Assembly (NCBI GenBank): GCA_013044035.1
Contig: JABEVE010000053.1
Span: 19,166 to 83,165 of the forward strand
From: Burkholderiales bacterium
Lineage (GTDB): Bacteria > Pseudomonadota > Gammaproteobacteria > Burkholderiales > Burkholderiaceae_C
DNA: 64,000 nucleotides
Reading direction: 5' to 3'
The stretch's first letter is position 1; each line of letters begins with the position of its first letter. The notes under the pieces are model-generated. The model had not been told where the DNA came from, did not search any database, and saw nothing but the letters and a program-made list of their open reading frames with translations. Positions 18,814-28,997 of the stretch are shown here, piece by piece. The position numbers and the translations under genes were made by a program.

Positions 18814-18917
18814 GGGGTGTTTGCGCAGTTGCGTCCTGCTGCAATCTCGCTTCGCCGTGCATGCCTGTGCGGTCTCTCTTCGGGCTTGCGGCAAACGTTG
18901 GAGTCTAGCAGGCGGCT

Positions 18918-20243
<1,326 letters not shown>

Positions 20244-20336
20244 TCAAGGCTGGGGTCCGGGAATCACGCGCGATGCCGAGCGCCGGATCCCGGGCGAGTT
20301 GGCCCCGCGAGGTGCGGTACGACAGGGGCACGGCAA

Positions 20337-21326
20337 TCACGTTGAGGTCGCAAGCTCGGTCGGTTTGTCGAGCTTGCCGCCCAGGCCCTTGGGCAGCGGA
20401 AATTGCACATGCTCGACTGCGCCTTCGAGGGTGCACACGTTGCGCGCACCCAGCTCGCGCAGGCGGGTGATGACTTGCTGGACCAGTTGTTCCGGCGCCG
20501 AGGCGCCTGCGGTCACGCCGACGCGCACGGCACCCTGGAGCCACGCAGCTTGCAAGTCAGCGGCGGTGTCCACCATGTAAGCGGGACGGCCGAGCCGGGC
20601 GGCGACTTCGCGCAAGCGGTTGGAGTTGGAACTGCTGGGACTGCCGACGACGATGACCACATCGACTTGCGGCGCCATGAACTTCACCGCGTCCTGGCGG
20701 TTTTGTGTGGCGTAGCAGATGTCCTGTTTTTTGGGTTCATGCAACCGCGCATAACGCATCTGCAGCGCCGCGACGATTTGGGCGGCGTCGTCCACCGAGA
20801 GCGTGGTTTGCGTGACGTAGGCCACCTCGGCATCTGCCGGAAAGGGCAATGCCGCGACGTCGTCCGGGGTTTGCACCAGATGCACGCCGTCGGCCTGACC
20901 CATGGTGCCTTCCACCTCTGGGTGGCCGGCATGGCCGATCATCACCAGGTGCAGGCCGGCGCGGCGCATCTTGACCACTTCCACATGCACTTTGGTGACC
21001 AGCGGACATGTGGCGTCGAACACCTTGAGGCCGCGGGCTTCGGCCTCGCGTCGCACCGCCTGCGACACGCCATGGGCCGAGAACACCAGGGTGGAGCCGG
21101 GGGGGACATCCGCCAGCTCGTCGACGAATACGGCACCTTTGGCGCGCAGGCTTTGCACCACGGTGGTGTTGTGGACGATTTCGTGGCGCACATAGATGGG
21201 GGCGCCGAACAGGGCCAGCGCGCGCTCGACGATGTCGATGGCGCGATCGACACCGGCGCAAAAGCCGCGTGGACTGGCGAGCAGGACCTCGATGTCGGGC
21301 CTGTTGGACGGGTCGGATGGGTTCAT
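20337..21326 (-). CDS. ispH: 4-hydroxy-3-methylbut-2-enyl diphosphate reductase
   Basis: Last enzyme of the MEP isoprenoid pathway, an iron-sulfur protein producing IPP and DMAPP. The 329-residue product carries the three cluster cysteines in [20 protein letters not shown] and [11 protein letters not shown], and the substrate-binding [14 protein letters not shown] with the catalytic Glu. The track ORF is extended upstream. The ATG at 21326 gives the usual IspH length. It lies 80 nt downstream of the FKBP gene and upstream of serS on the same strand; slpA/fkpB-ispH pairing is common in proteobacteria. Confidence 0.96.
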   Translation of the reverse strand: MNPSDPSNRPDIEVLLASPRGFCAGVDRAIDIVERALALFGAPIYVRHEIVHNTTVVQSLRAKGAVFVDELADVPPGSTLVFSAHGVSQAVRREAEARGLKVFDATCPLVTKVHVEVVKMRRAGLHLVMIGHAGHPEVEGTMGQADGVHLVQTPDDVAALPFPADAEVAYVTQTTLSVDDAAQIVAALQMRYARLHEPKKQDICYATQNRQDAVKFMAPQVDVVIVVGSPSSSNSNRLREVAARLGRPAYMVDTAADLQAAWLQGAVRVGVTAGASAPEQLVQQVITRLRELGARNVCTLEGAVEHVQFPLPKGLGGKLDKPTELATST

Positions 21327-21406
21327 CGTGGAACTGGCGTGGCGAGCGTGAGACCTTGCGTCGGAGGTGGGCCAACTCGAACGTTGGCATCCGGGCCTGC
21401 CGACAC

Positions 21407-21883
21407 TCAAAGCACCCCCAGAATGCGGACCTCGAACACCACGGTTTTCCCGGCCAGCGGATGGTTGAAATCGAGTTCGACCCAGTCGTCTCCGGTCTGG
21501 CTGACCGTGGCTGCTGCGGGAGCGCCGTTGCTCGCCGCCAGTGCCGCGAGTTGCACGGTGTCGCCAGGGCGCAGGGCAATATCTTGCGGTGTCTGTGATT
21601 GCAGCGCGGCACGTGGGACACGCTGCACCCGGGCGGCATCGACAGGGCCGAAGGCAGCCTCGGGCGCAAGCTCGAAGCGAGCATCCGTTCCCTCCGCCAA
21701 GCCCAGCAAGCAAGCCTCGAGAGCTGGAGCAAGTTGTCCGGCGCCCAGAGTGAGCGTCGCCGGGCGGTGGCTGAATGTGTTGACCCAGTCACGCCCGTCC
21801 TGCGCGGCGAGGCGGTAATGCAATGTCAACAGGGAATCTGCATGTACACAGGCCACAGTCTTTAAACTCCAAAAGCAAACCAT
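21407..21883 (-). CDS. FKBP-type peptidyl-prolyl cis-trans isomerase (FkpB/SlpA-like)
   Basis: A 158-residue SlyD/FkpB-class prolyl isomerase. After a short leader it shows [13 protein letters not shown], the inserted-in-flap arrangement [20 protein letters not shown], and the C-terminal strand [19 protein letters not shown] characteristic of the group. It lacks the His-rich tail of SlyD, pointing to FkpB. The start is uncertain. ATG at 21883 avoids overlap with the divergent radC (18 nt away) but gives a slightly long N-terminus; a GTG at 21856 is an alternative. The neighbour ispH is its usual partner. Confidence 0.88.
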   Translation of the reverse strand: MVCFWSLKTVACVHADSLLTLHYRLAAQDGRDWVNTFSHRPATLTLGAGQLAPALEACLLGLAEGTDARFELAPEAAFGPVDAARVQRVPRAALQSQTPQDIALRPGDTVQLAALAASNGAPAAATVSQTGDDWVELDFNHPLAGKTVVFEVRILGVL

Positions 21884-21901
21884 GATTGTAGGGACGCCCT
21901 T

Positions 21902-22582
21902 ATGGCCACACGCATCGCCGATCTGCCTGCCGACACGCGCCCACGCGAGAAGCTGCTCGCCCATGGGGCGCAGGTTCTGGCCGATGCGGAGCTGGTGGCG
22001 CTGCTGCTGCGTACCGGAGTGCGCGGAGCCAGCGCCATCGATCTCGGCGCGGATCTGATCGCCCGTTTCGGCGGCCTGCATGGCCTGTTGCATGCGAATC
22101 CCGTGCAATTGCGCGCCATCAAGGGCCTGGGACCCGCTAAATTCGCCGAGCTGGCCGCGGTGCTGGAACTGGCGCGGCGCGCGCTGGTGGAGCGCATGGC
22201 CGAGCGCGCCATGCTCGACAGCCCACAGGCCGTGCGCGACTACCTGCGCCTATGGCTCGGCGGGCAGGAGGTGGAGGTGTTCGCAGCGCTGTTCCTCGAT
22301 ACGCGCCACCAGCTCATTCGCGCCGTGGAGCTGTCGCGCGGCACCTTGGCTCACACCAGCGTCTATCCTCGCGAGGTGGTGAAGCAAGCGCTGGCACTGA
22401 ACGCCGCCGCCCTGGTCATCGCCCACAACCACCCCTCGGGCGTGGCAGAACCGTCGGCAGCCGATCGGCACCTGACCGATCACCTCAAATCCGCCCTTGC
22501 CCTGGTTGATGTGCGCCTGCTCGATCACTTTGTGGTGACGCGGGAAAGGGTGCTGTCTTTTGCCGGTAGCGGGCTGCTGTAA
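21902..22582 (+). CDS. radC: RadC-family protein (JAB/MPN domain)
   Basis: A 226-residue RadC protein with an N-terminal helix-hairpin-helix region (about residues 45-85, with [12 protein letters not shown]). A C-terminal JAB1/MPN domain carries the zinc motif [14 protein letters not shown] and an upstream catalytic Glu in [10 protein letters not shown]. Despite the name, a DNA-repair role has not held up in E. coli, and the biochemical activity is unresolved. It starts 18 nt from the divergent FKBP gene and is followed by the Smr gene after 22 nt. Confidence 0.95.
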   Translation: MATRIADLPADTRPREKLLAHGAQVLADAELVALLLRTGVRGASAIDLGADLIARFGGLHGLLHANPVQLRAIKGLGPAKFAELAAVLELARRALVERMAERAMLDSPQAVRDYLRLWLGGQEVEVFAALFLDTRHQLIRAVELSRGTLAHTSVYPREVVKQALALNAAALVIAHNHPSGVAEPSAADRHLTDHLKSALALVDVRLLDHFVVTRERVLSFAGSGLL

Positions 22583-22604
22583 GGCGGCGCAGGAGCACGG
22601 GTCC

Positions 22605-23324
22605 ATGTCCGGCATTCGTGATGTGCGCAAACTGCGCGACGCCATGCAGCACCAAACCCGGGGAGCGCCTCGCGGCTTGGCGCAGGCAGCCGACCGACAA
22701 CGCCAGCCGGTACCGCAGCCGGAGAATCAGGCCGTGCCCGACGTTCGGCCAGGGGAAGCCCGGGAACGCCTCGAGCGTGACGAAAGCACCCTGTTTCGCC
22801 AGGCCGTGGCCGGTGCCAAACCGCTGGCACCGAGCGACCGCGCCGATCTCAGTATGCCGGCTCCGCCAGCCATTCCGCGGCAGCATCTGCTTGACGAACA
22901 GGCCGCGCTGGCGGAGTCGTTGTCCGACGCGGTGGATGTGGACAGCTTGCTGGAAACCGACGCCACCTTGTCCTACCGCCGTCCGGGGATCGGTGCTGAC
23001 GTGGTGCGCAAGCTGCGCCGCGGGCATTGGGTGATCCAGGACGAACTCGACCTCCACGGCCTGCGCAGCGACGAGGCGCGTGAAAGCCTCTCGGCCTTCA
23101 TCCATCAAGCCCAGGCCGCAGGGCGCCGCTGCGTGCGTGTCATCCACGGCAAGGGTTTGAGTTCGCCGGGACGCGAGCCGGTGCTCAAGCACAAGACGCG
23201 CGCCTGGCTGGTGCAGAAAAACGAGGTGCTGGCGTTCTGCCAGGCCAAACCCGCCGACGGCGGCGCCGGCGCCTTGGTGGTGCTGCTGCGCGCGGCGCCG
23301 GGGCTTGGGACGCGACAACGCTAG
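22605..23324 (+). CDS. Smr-domain protein (SmrA/YdaL-like)
   Basis: A 239-residue protein whose last 90 residues form an Smr (small MutS-related) domain: ELDLHGLRSDEARESLSAFI, then RCVRVIHGKGLSSPGREPVL, then a terminal strand GALVVLLR. Both the LDLHG and HGKG signatures are intact. Smr domains are nucleases or nucleic-acid-binding modules. The N-terminal half is a charged, probably disordered region. The track start at 22560 lies inside radC. The ATG at 22605 has an AGGAG ribosome site. It is probably co-transcribed with radC. Confidence 0.9.
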   Translation: MSGIRDVRKLRDAMQHQTRGAPRGLAQAADRQRQPVPQPENQAVPDVRPGEARERLERDESTLFRQAVAGAKPLAPSDRADLSMPAPPAIPRQHLLDEQAALAESLSDAVDVDSLLETDATLSYRRPGIGADVVRKLRRGHWVIQDELDLHGLRSDEARESLSAFIHQAQAAGRRCVRVIHGKGLSSPGREPVLKHKTRAWLVQKNEVLAFCQAKPADGGAGALVVLLRAAPGLGTRQR

Positions 23325-23402
23325 CGTTTCAGGGTCGTAGGGCCGGCGTGGCGTCGTTCCCAACCAGGTTCGACCCCATCCGTTTCGCGGCGGGCGTGCA
23401 GT

Positions 23403-23843
23403 TCAGTGCGGCACCAACGGCTGCTGCGGTGGCGCGTCCCAATCGTCGGGCCGGTTGCGCATCCAGTCGGCGGTGCCGGCGAACGCGGCGCGCAGGCGCT
23501 GTTGCAAATCCTCGGGGACCTTTGCCTCCATCATGGCCTGGCGCATGCAGGCCAGCCATTGGTCGCGCTCGCGGATGCCGATGGCATAAGGGAAGTGGCG
23601 CATGCGCAGGCGTGGATGACCGAAGCGCTGCGCATACAAGTCCGGGCCGCCGAGCCAGCCGCTGAGGAACCAGAACAGTTTGTCGCGCGATTGTTCGGAC
23701 TGCCTGGGATGCATGGCGCGCAACTCGGCGTAGGCCGGTTCCAGGTCCATCAAATCGTAGAAACGATCGACCAGGGCGCGCACGCCTGGCTCGCCGCCGA
23801 GCAGGTCGTAGGGCTTGGGTGCTGAGGGGGGTTGAGCACTCAT
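23403..23843 (-). CDS. Group II truncated haemoglobin
   Basis: A 146-residue 2-on-2 haemoglobin. It has the N-terminal LLGGEPGVRALVDRFYDLMD helix, the group II KLFWFLSGWLGGPDLY segment with the aromatic pocket residues, the proximal-His helix HPRLRMRHFPYAIG, and a C-terminal WLACMRQAM helix. Proteins of this group bind oxygen and are linked to oxygen or NO handling; the electron partner is unknown. It is convergent with the Smr gene (about 80 nt between stops) and about 150 nt downstream of the large permease gene. Confidence 0.93.
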   Translation of the reverse strand: MSAQPPSAPKPYDLLGGEPGVRALVDRFYDLMDLEPAYAELRAMHPRQSEQSRDKLFWFLSGWLGGPDLYAQRFGHPRLRMRHFPYAIGIRERDQWLACMRQAMMEAKVPEDLQQRLRAAFAGTADWMRNRPDDWDAPPQQPLVPH

Positions 23844-23993
23844 CGGGCGTGGTCGAGAGGAGTCCGCATGCTGACATTGTCGTCGCCCAGGACGAGGCGG
23901 CTTTGTGTCGCATCAAGGTACCCGGCGACCGCGCCCGATCGCCTGGCTAACGCAAAACCCAGGCGGACTGTCGTGCAAGCGCACAGCTCGGTC

Positions 23994-26510
23994 TCATCCC
24001 AGCGCTTGCAGGGTGCGCTGCGGCGGTGCACGCAGCACGCGGCGCAGGGCCAGCCAGCCCACGGCCAGGGCCAGCACGGCGCCCAGGGTCGTGCCCAGCG
24101 CGAACCATGCTGGCGACGGTGTCCAGGTGAAGTCGAAGACGCGCCGCGCCAGCACCCAGGCGACGATGGCCGCTGCCGCCGTGCCGAGCAGTCCGGCCAG
24201 CGCGCCGCTGAGCAGCAGCTCGGCTGTCATCACCTGCTGCAGCAGGCTGCTGGAGGCGCCGAGTACGCGCCACATGGCCGTTTCATGTTCGCGTTCCTGT
24301 CGGCTGATGAGCAGGCTGGCCACCAGCACCGCCAGCCCCGCGGCCAGGGCAAAGCCGAACAGGAATTGCACGGCGGTGCTGACCTGCTCCAGCATGTGGC
24401 GCACCTGGGTCAGCAGGTAACTGAGGTCGATCAGCGTGATGTCGGGAAAGGCATGGGCCAAGCGGTCATCGAGGTTGTCGGCGCTGGTGCGCGCCGCGGG
24501 CGGCTCGAAGAAGGCAGTGATGAAGGTGGTTGGCTGCCGCGCCAGCATCGCGCGCGGCATGAGCACGAAGAAATTGACCCGCATCGAGCCCCAGTCGATT
24601 TTGCGCAGGCTGGTGATGGGTGCGGTGATGGTGCTGCCGGCAACGTCGAAGCTGAGCTGGTCGCCCATCTTCAGGCCCAGGGTGGTGGCGATGCCGGTAT
24701 CGACCGACAATCCTTGCGCGCCCGGTCCCGACGTCGCTTGCCAACTGCCGGCGGTGATGCGGTTGTGCGCCGGCAAGGTGGGCGTGGTGGAGAGGTTCAG
24801 TTCGCGGTCGACGAGCATGCGGGCGCGCTCATCCTTGTAGTCGCGCCCGAACACCGGTTTGCCATTCACCGCCACCAACCTCCCGCGCACCATGGGGTAC
24901 CAGTCATAGGTTTGGATGTTGGCGGCCTTCAATGCGGCTTGAAACGCCGGCCCTTGCTGCGGCTGAATGTTGATGACGAAGCGATTGGGCGCATCGGGCG
25001 GCAGGGTGGCCTGCCAGCCGGCCAGAAGCCCGGTGCGCAGCATAGCCACCAGCATCAGTGCCAGCATCGACAGACCCAGGGCACTGATCTGCGCCACCGC
25101 CTGCGCACTGCGCGCTCCCAGTTGCCGGGCGGCCAGTGCCATCACGCCGCGATGCTGGCTGACCAGCCGCCGCAAACCCCACACCAGCGCGAAAGCCAGC
25201 ACGGCGAAGCCCACTGCAGCGGCGGCGAATCCCCCCAGGGCGATGAGCGCGAGCTTGCGGTCCTGCGCCAGCAGCAACAACACGGCCACGAACAGCCCCA
25301 CACCCACCACGCCCAGCAACCAGGGCGCAAGGCTGAATGCCCGGGGCTCACGGCGCAGCACACGCAGCGGCGGTACCCGCGCCAGTTGCAGCACGGGCGG
25401 CAGGGCGAACGCCAGCAGCAGCGCCAGCGCCGCCAGCAGGGCGACGGCCGCTGGCTGCCAGCCGGGCGTGGGCAGGCCGCGCACGTCCACGACGCCGGCC
25501 AGCAGATGCAGCAATGCGGCCTGACCCAGTAGGCCCAACAGGATGCCGATGCCGCCAGCCAGCAAACCAAGCAACAGCAGCTCTGCCGTAATCAGCCGTA
25601 GCAACGTGCCTTGCGACATGCCCAGCGCCTTGAGCAGCGCCGTGGTATCCAGGCGGCGGCGCGAAAAATCGCGTGCGGCAATGGCCACCGCCACAGCCGC
25701 GATCAGCGCCGTGAGCATAGACACCAGCTGTAAAAATCCCGAGCCGCGCTGCAGGTTCTGGCCGAGTTCCGGCCCGCCGTCGGCCACGGTCAGCACCTGC
25801 AGGCCACGCAGGCTCTGGGTCTCGATGCGTGCCTTGGCCCAGGCGGCGAAGCCGGCAGCAACCGTCGGCGCGCCCGCGACGGCCAGGCGGTACGTCACGC
25901 GGCTGGCGGGCTGGATGAGGCCGGTGGAGGGAAGATCGGCCGCGTTCATCATCACCCGAGGGGCGAAGTTGATGAAGCCGGCACCGCGATCGGGCTCGCG
26001 GGTGATGACGGCGGCAACGCGGAAGCTGCGCGTGCCCAGGGTGATGGGGCCTTGCGCGGGCGCATGCAGTTGCGCCGCCACGCCGGGATCGACCCATACC
26101 GTGCCGGGCCGTGGCGCGGTATGCCGCTTGTATGCCGCACCCCCGCCGGGCGGGCGCAGTTCCATGCTGCCCAGCAGCGGGTAGCCTGTGCCGACTGCCT
26201 TCACCGCCACCAGATGCGTGCGCCCCTGTGTGCCCGGCCCCACGGCCATGCTGGCGAACACCGCGGTTTGCGTGGTGTGCAGACCGTCGACATGGGCCTG
26301 TTGCAGGAAGCTGGACGGCAGAGGGTGATCACCCTGCACCACAGCCTGGCCGCCAATGAGCTGGGCCGCATCGCGCTTGAGACCTGCATCCAGGCGCTGC
26401 GCCAGAAAGCCCACGGTGGACAGCGCTGCCGTGGCCAGCACCAGCGCCAGCCACATCAGCCGCAGCTCGGCGGCGCGCAGATCACGCAGGATGAGGGGTC
26501 CGAAACGCAT
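23994..26510 (-). CDS. FtsX-like ABC transporter permease (YbbP type)
   Basis: An 838-residue inner-membrane permease with two FtsX domains. The N-terminus (residues 15-35) has one membrane helix followed by a MacB-type periplasmic domain. A first FtsX core occurs near residues 260-340 (LLRLITAELLLLGLLAGGIG). Additional helices and a second periplasmic region follow, then a C-terminal FtsX core (LFGFALAAGLAVLVASLLIS and AMWRVLGASSSLLQQV). The arrangement matches YbbP, the partner of the YbbA ATPase in envelope lipid or esterase systems. No ATPase gene lies next to it in this window. Confidence 0.88.
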   Translation of the reverse strand: MRFGPLILRDLRAAELRLMWLALVLATAALSTVGFLAQRLDAGLKRDAAQLIGGQAVVQGDHPLPSSFLQQAHVDGLHTTQTAVFASMAVGPGTQGRTHLVAVKAVGTGYPLLGSMELRPPGGGAAYKRHTAPRPGTVWVDPGVAAQLHAPAQGPITLGTRSFRVAAVITREPDRGAGFINFAPRVMMNAADLPSTGLIQPASRVTYRLAVAGAPTVAAGFAAWAKARIETQSLRGLQVLTVADGGPELGQNLQRGSGFLQLVSMLTALIAAVAVAIAARDFSRRRLDTTALLKALGMSQGTLLRLITAELLLLGLLAGGIGILLGLLGQAALLHLLAGVVDVRGLPTPGWQPAAVALLAALALLLAFALPPVLQLARVPPLRVLRREPRAFSLAPWLLGVVGVGLFVAVLLLLAQDRKLALIALGGFAAAAVGFAVLAFALVWGLRRLVSQHRGVMALAARQLGARSAQAVAQISALGLSMLALMLVAMLRTGLLAGWQATLPPDAPNRFVINIQPQQGPAFQAALKAANIQTYDWYPMVRGRLVAVNGKPVFGRDYKDERARMLVDRELNLSTTPTLPAHNRITAGSWQATSGPGAQGLSVDTGIATTLGLKMGDQLSFDVAGSTITAPITSLRKIDWGSMRVNFFVLMPRAMLARQPTTFITAFFEPPAARTSADNLDDRLAHAFPDITLIDLSYLLTQVRHMLEQVSTAVQFLFGFALAAGLAVLVASLLISRQEREHETAMWRVLGASSSLLQQVMTAELLLSGALAGLLGTAAAAIVAWVLARRVFDFTWTPSPAWFALGTTLGAVLALAVGWLALRRVLRAPPQRTLQALG

Positions 26511-26549
26511 GACTGGAGCTTGGTGAACTGCTCGATGCTGGCGTTGCGG

Positions 26550-27557
26550 CTAGGCGGCGCGCATCGCCAGCACACCAAAACGTCGCAGTGGATCGGTCCA
26601 CTGCGCATCGAGTCGCCAGCCGGCCAGTGCGGCCAGTGCCGCAAAACCGTCCAGCGTGTATTTGTACGAGTTCTCGGTGTGGATGGTCTCGCCGGCCTCG
26701 AAGCCCAGCGTATGGCTGGCGATATGCACGACCTGGGCCTCACGGCTTCGCAGGTGCATCTCGATGCGTCCCTGCACGCTGTCGTAACGGGCGAGATGAT
26801 CGAAAGAGTCGGGCGCGAAATCGGCCGCGAACTCACGGTTGGCACGCACCAGCAGGTTGCGGTTGAACGCTGCGGTCACGCCTTGCGCATCGTCATAAGC
26901 GGCCTGCAGCACGGCGGCGCTCTTGCGCAGATCGACGCCGATGAGCAGGCCGGCATCGGCCCCGCCCAGCAGGCGCCAGCGCGTCAGCAGCGCCTGGGCA
27001 TGTTGCGGATCGAAATTGCCGATGGTGGAGCCGGGAAAGAAAAACACCACACGTCCGTCGATCTCAGCCTCCGCACGGCCGGCATCTCCCCGGCGCAGCG
27101 CATGCGGGAGCGTGAACGCCTGGGTGAAGTCGGCCTGCAGCGGGTGGATGGGCAGATGCGCAAACCGCGTAGCCATGGCTCGCACGGACGCCTGCAAGGC
27201 CGTGGGCGAAATTTCCACCGGCACATAGGCCGCAGGCTCCAGCAGTCGTTCCAGGAGCAGGGCGGTTTTCACGCCAGCGCCACTGCCAGGCTCGACCAGG
27301 ATGGCGCGCGGGCCGATGCACGTGGCCATGTCGCCCGCATGCGTTTGCAAGATGGCCAGTTCGGTGCGCGTGGGGTAATACTCGGGCAGTTCGCAAATCC
27401 GTTCGAACAGTGCCGAGCCGCGAGCGTCGTACAAATAGGCGCTGGGCAGATGCTTGGGACTGTCGAGCAGGCCTTCGAGCACGGCAAGTCGCAGCGACGT
27501 CGGCGCCAGATCCTCCGGCACGTCCTGCGGCTCATGCAGCGGGCTTGTGCGTTTCAA
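26550..27557 (-). CDS. egtD: L-histidine N-alpha-methyltransferase (ergothioneine synthesis)
   Basis: SAM-dependent enzyme that trimethylates histidine to hercynine, the first step in ergothioneine synthesis. The 335-residue product shows the SAM loop LVEPGSGAGVKTALLLERL, the EgtD signature FFFPGSTIGNFDP, the early LPEYYPTRTELAIL region and the late HTENSYKYTLDGF segment that contacts the substrate. The track ORF begins far upstream inside egtB. The preferred start is TTG at 27557, overlapping the egtB stop as TTGA and preceded by AAGGA. A GTG at 27521 is an alternative. Confidence 0.93.
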   Translation of the reverse strand: MKRTSPLHEPQDVPEDLAPTSLRLAVLEGLLDSPKHLPSAYLYDARGSALFERICELPEYYPTRTELAILQTHAGDMATCIGPRAILVEPGSGAGVKTALLLERLLEPAAYVPVEISPTALQASVRAMATRFAHLPIHPLQADFTQAFTLPHALRRGDAGRAEAEIDGRVVFFFPGSTIGNFDPQHAQALLTRWRLLGGADAGLLIGVDLRKSAAVLQAAYDDAQGVTAAFNRNLLVRANREFAADFAPDSFDHLARYDSVQGRIEMHLRSREAQVVHIASHTLGFEAGETIHTENSYKYTLDGFAALAALAGWRLDAQWTDPLRRFGVLAMRAA

Positions 27558-28891
27558 GTCTGGTCCTTTGCCAGCCGCAGGCCCATGAACTGCCAGCGCT
27601 GGTGGGGGTAGAAGAAATTGCGGTAGGTGGCGCGCAGATGGCCCGGTGGGGTGACGCAGGAGCCGCCGCGCAGCACCATCTGACCGGACATGAATTTGCC
27701 GTTGTATTCCCCCAGGGGGCCTTGCGCGACTTTGTAGCCGGGGTACGGGAGGTAGCTGCTGCCGGTCCATTCCCACGCGTCGCCGTACACCTGGGTGTGG
27801 CCAGGGGAGGGCGCTGCAGGGCGGCAGTAGCCGGCGTCCAGCCCGTTCCCGCTCAGTGCTTGTGTGCTGGCGAAGGCCTCCCACTCGGCTTCGGTCGGCA
27901 ACCGCGCCCCGGCCCAGCGGGCAAAGGCGTCGGCCTCGAAATGGCTGATGTGGCAGACGGGCGCGTTGGGATCGAGCGCCTGCTCGCCAGCCAGGGTGAA
28001 GCTCGATGCAGCGTCGGCGCTCCAGTACAGCGGAGCACGCCAGCCTTCACGCTGCACTGCGTTCCAGCCGTCGGACAGCCAGAGCAGCGGTTCGTCGTAG
28101 CCACCATCGCGGATGAAGTCGCGGTACTCGGCATTGCTCACCAGGCGGTCGCCGAGGGCATGCGGCGCCAGCCAGGTTGGGTGGCGCGGCGCTTCGTTGT
28201 CGAAGCGGAAGCCCATGCCGGCATGGCCGATGGCATGCGCGCCCTGCACCCCGCAGACGAAACGCAGAGGCCGCGCCGCCTGCGAAGGCGGTGCCGGGAG
28301 CAGGCGCCACGCGGGCTTGAGCGGGTTGTGCGCGAGCAAATGCAGCACATCGGTGAGCAGCAGTTCCTGGTGCTGCTGTTCGTGCTGCAGGCCGAGTTCG
28401 AGCACGCGCGGGAGGTGACTCGTCGGGCCGGCATCGCTGTGGGCATTGGCTGCATGTTCGGCGGTGTCCAGCCCGTCGTGCATGTCCAGCAGCTTGCGCA
28501 GATGCAGGTCCACATGGGCGCGGTAGCGCCGCACTTCGGCCACCGTGGGGCGGGTCACGAGACCGCGCTGCGGCCGTGCATAGCGTGGCCCGGCGCTGAC
28601 GTAATACGAATTGAACAGTTCGGCGTAGCGCGCGTGAAACACGCAGTAGCCAGGCAAGAAGGGCAGCAGCGCAAAGGTTTCGAAAAACCAGCTGGTGTGG
28701 GCCAGGTGCCATTTCGCCGGGCTGGCATCGGCCATGCTCTGCGGCGTCATGTCTTCCGGCTCCAGGCTGGCGCAGAGGTCGAGCGTCAGGGCACGGGTGG
28801 CCATCAGGCGAGCAGCGATGGCGCCCGCCGGAAGTGGGGAGGACTTTGCGATGGCATCAGTAGAACAGTCGGGCAACGCTGCAGCAGACAT
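27554..28891 (-). CDS. egtB: Ergothioneine biosynthesis sulfoxide synthase
   Basis: Non-haem iron enzyme that joins hercynine to a thiol donor (gamma-glutamylcysteine or cysteine) with oxygen. The 445-residue product has an N-terminal DinB-like domain with the iron-binding His residues in AKWHLAHTSWFFET and LQHEQQHQELLLTD, followed by a formylglycine-enzyme-like domain (GDAWEWTGSSYLPYPGYK and MVLRGGSCVTPPGHLRATYR). It is translationally coupled to egtD. No egtA, egtC or egtE is visible in the window, so the sulfur donor and C-S lyase are not defined here. Confidence 0.94.
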   Translation of the reverse strand: MSAAALPDCSTDAIAKSSPLPAGAIAARLMATRALTLDLCASLEPEDMTPQSMADASPAKWHLAHTSWFFETFALLPFLPGYCVFHARYAELFNSYYVSAGPRYARPQRGLVTRPTVAEVRRYRAHVDLHLRKLLDMHDGLDTAEHAANAHSDAGPTSHLPRVLELGLQHEQQHQELLLTDVLHLLAHNPLKPAWRLLPAPPSQAARPLRFVCGVQGAHAIGHAGMGFRFDNEAPRHPTWLAPHALGDRLVSNAEYRDFIRDGGYDEPLLWLSDGWNAVQREGWRAPLYWSADAASSFTLAGEQALDPNAPVCHISHFEADAFARWAGARLPTEAEWEAFASTQALSGNGLDAGYCRPAAPSPGHTQVYGDAWEWTGSSYLPYPGYKVAQGPLGEYNGKFMSGQMVLRGGSCVTPPGHLRATYRNFFYPHQRWQFMGLRLAKDQT

Positions 28892-28997
28892 CTTTTCAGC
28901 CTAAACGCCAGCGCTGACGCTGTCAAAACGCCTGCTGATCAACCCCAGACCGGCACGGGCCAAACCCTCGCGGCGCTGGGGTTTGGCGACACCTGTG

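Noticed and set aside
23832-25532. 566-codon plus-strand frame opposite the FtsX permease
   Set aside because: Gln/His/Arg-rich shadow sequence without membrane or enzyme motifs; the minus-strand permease is clearly real.
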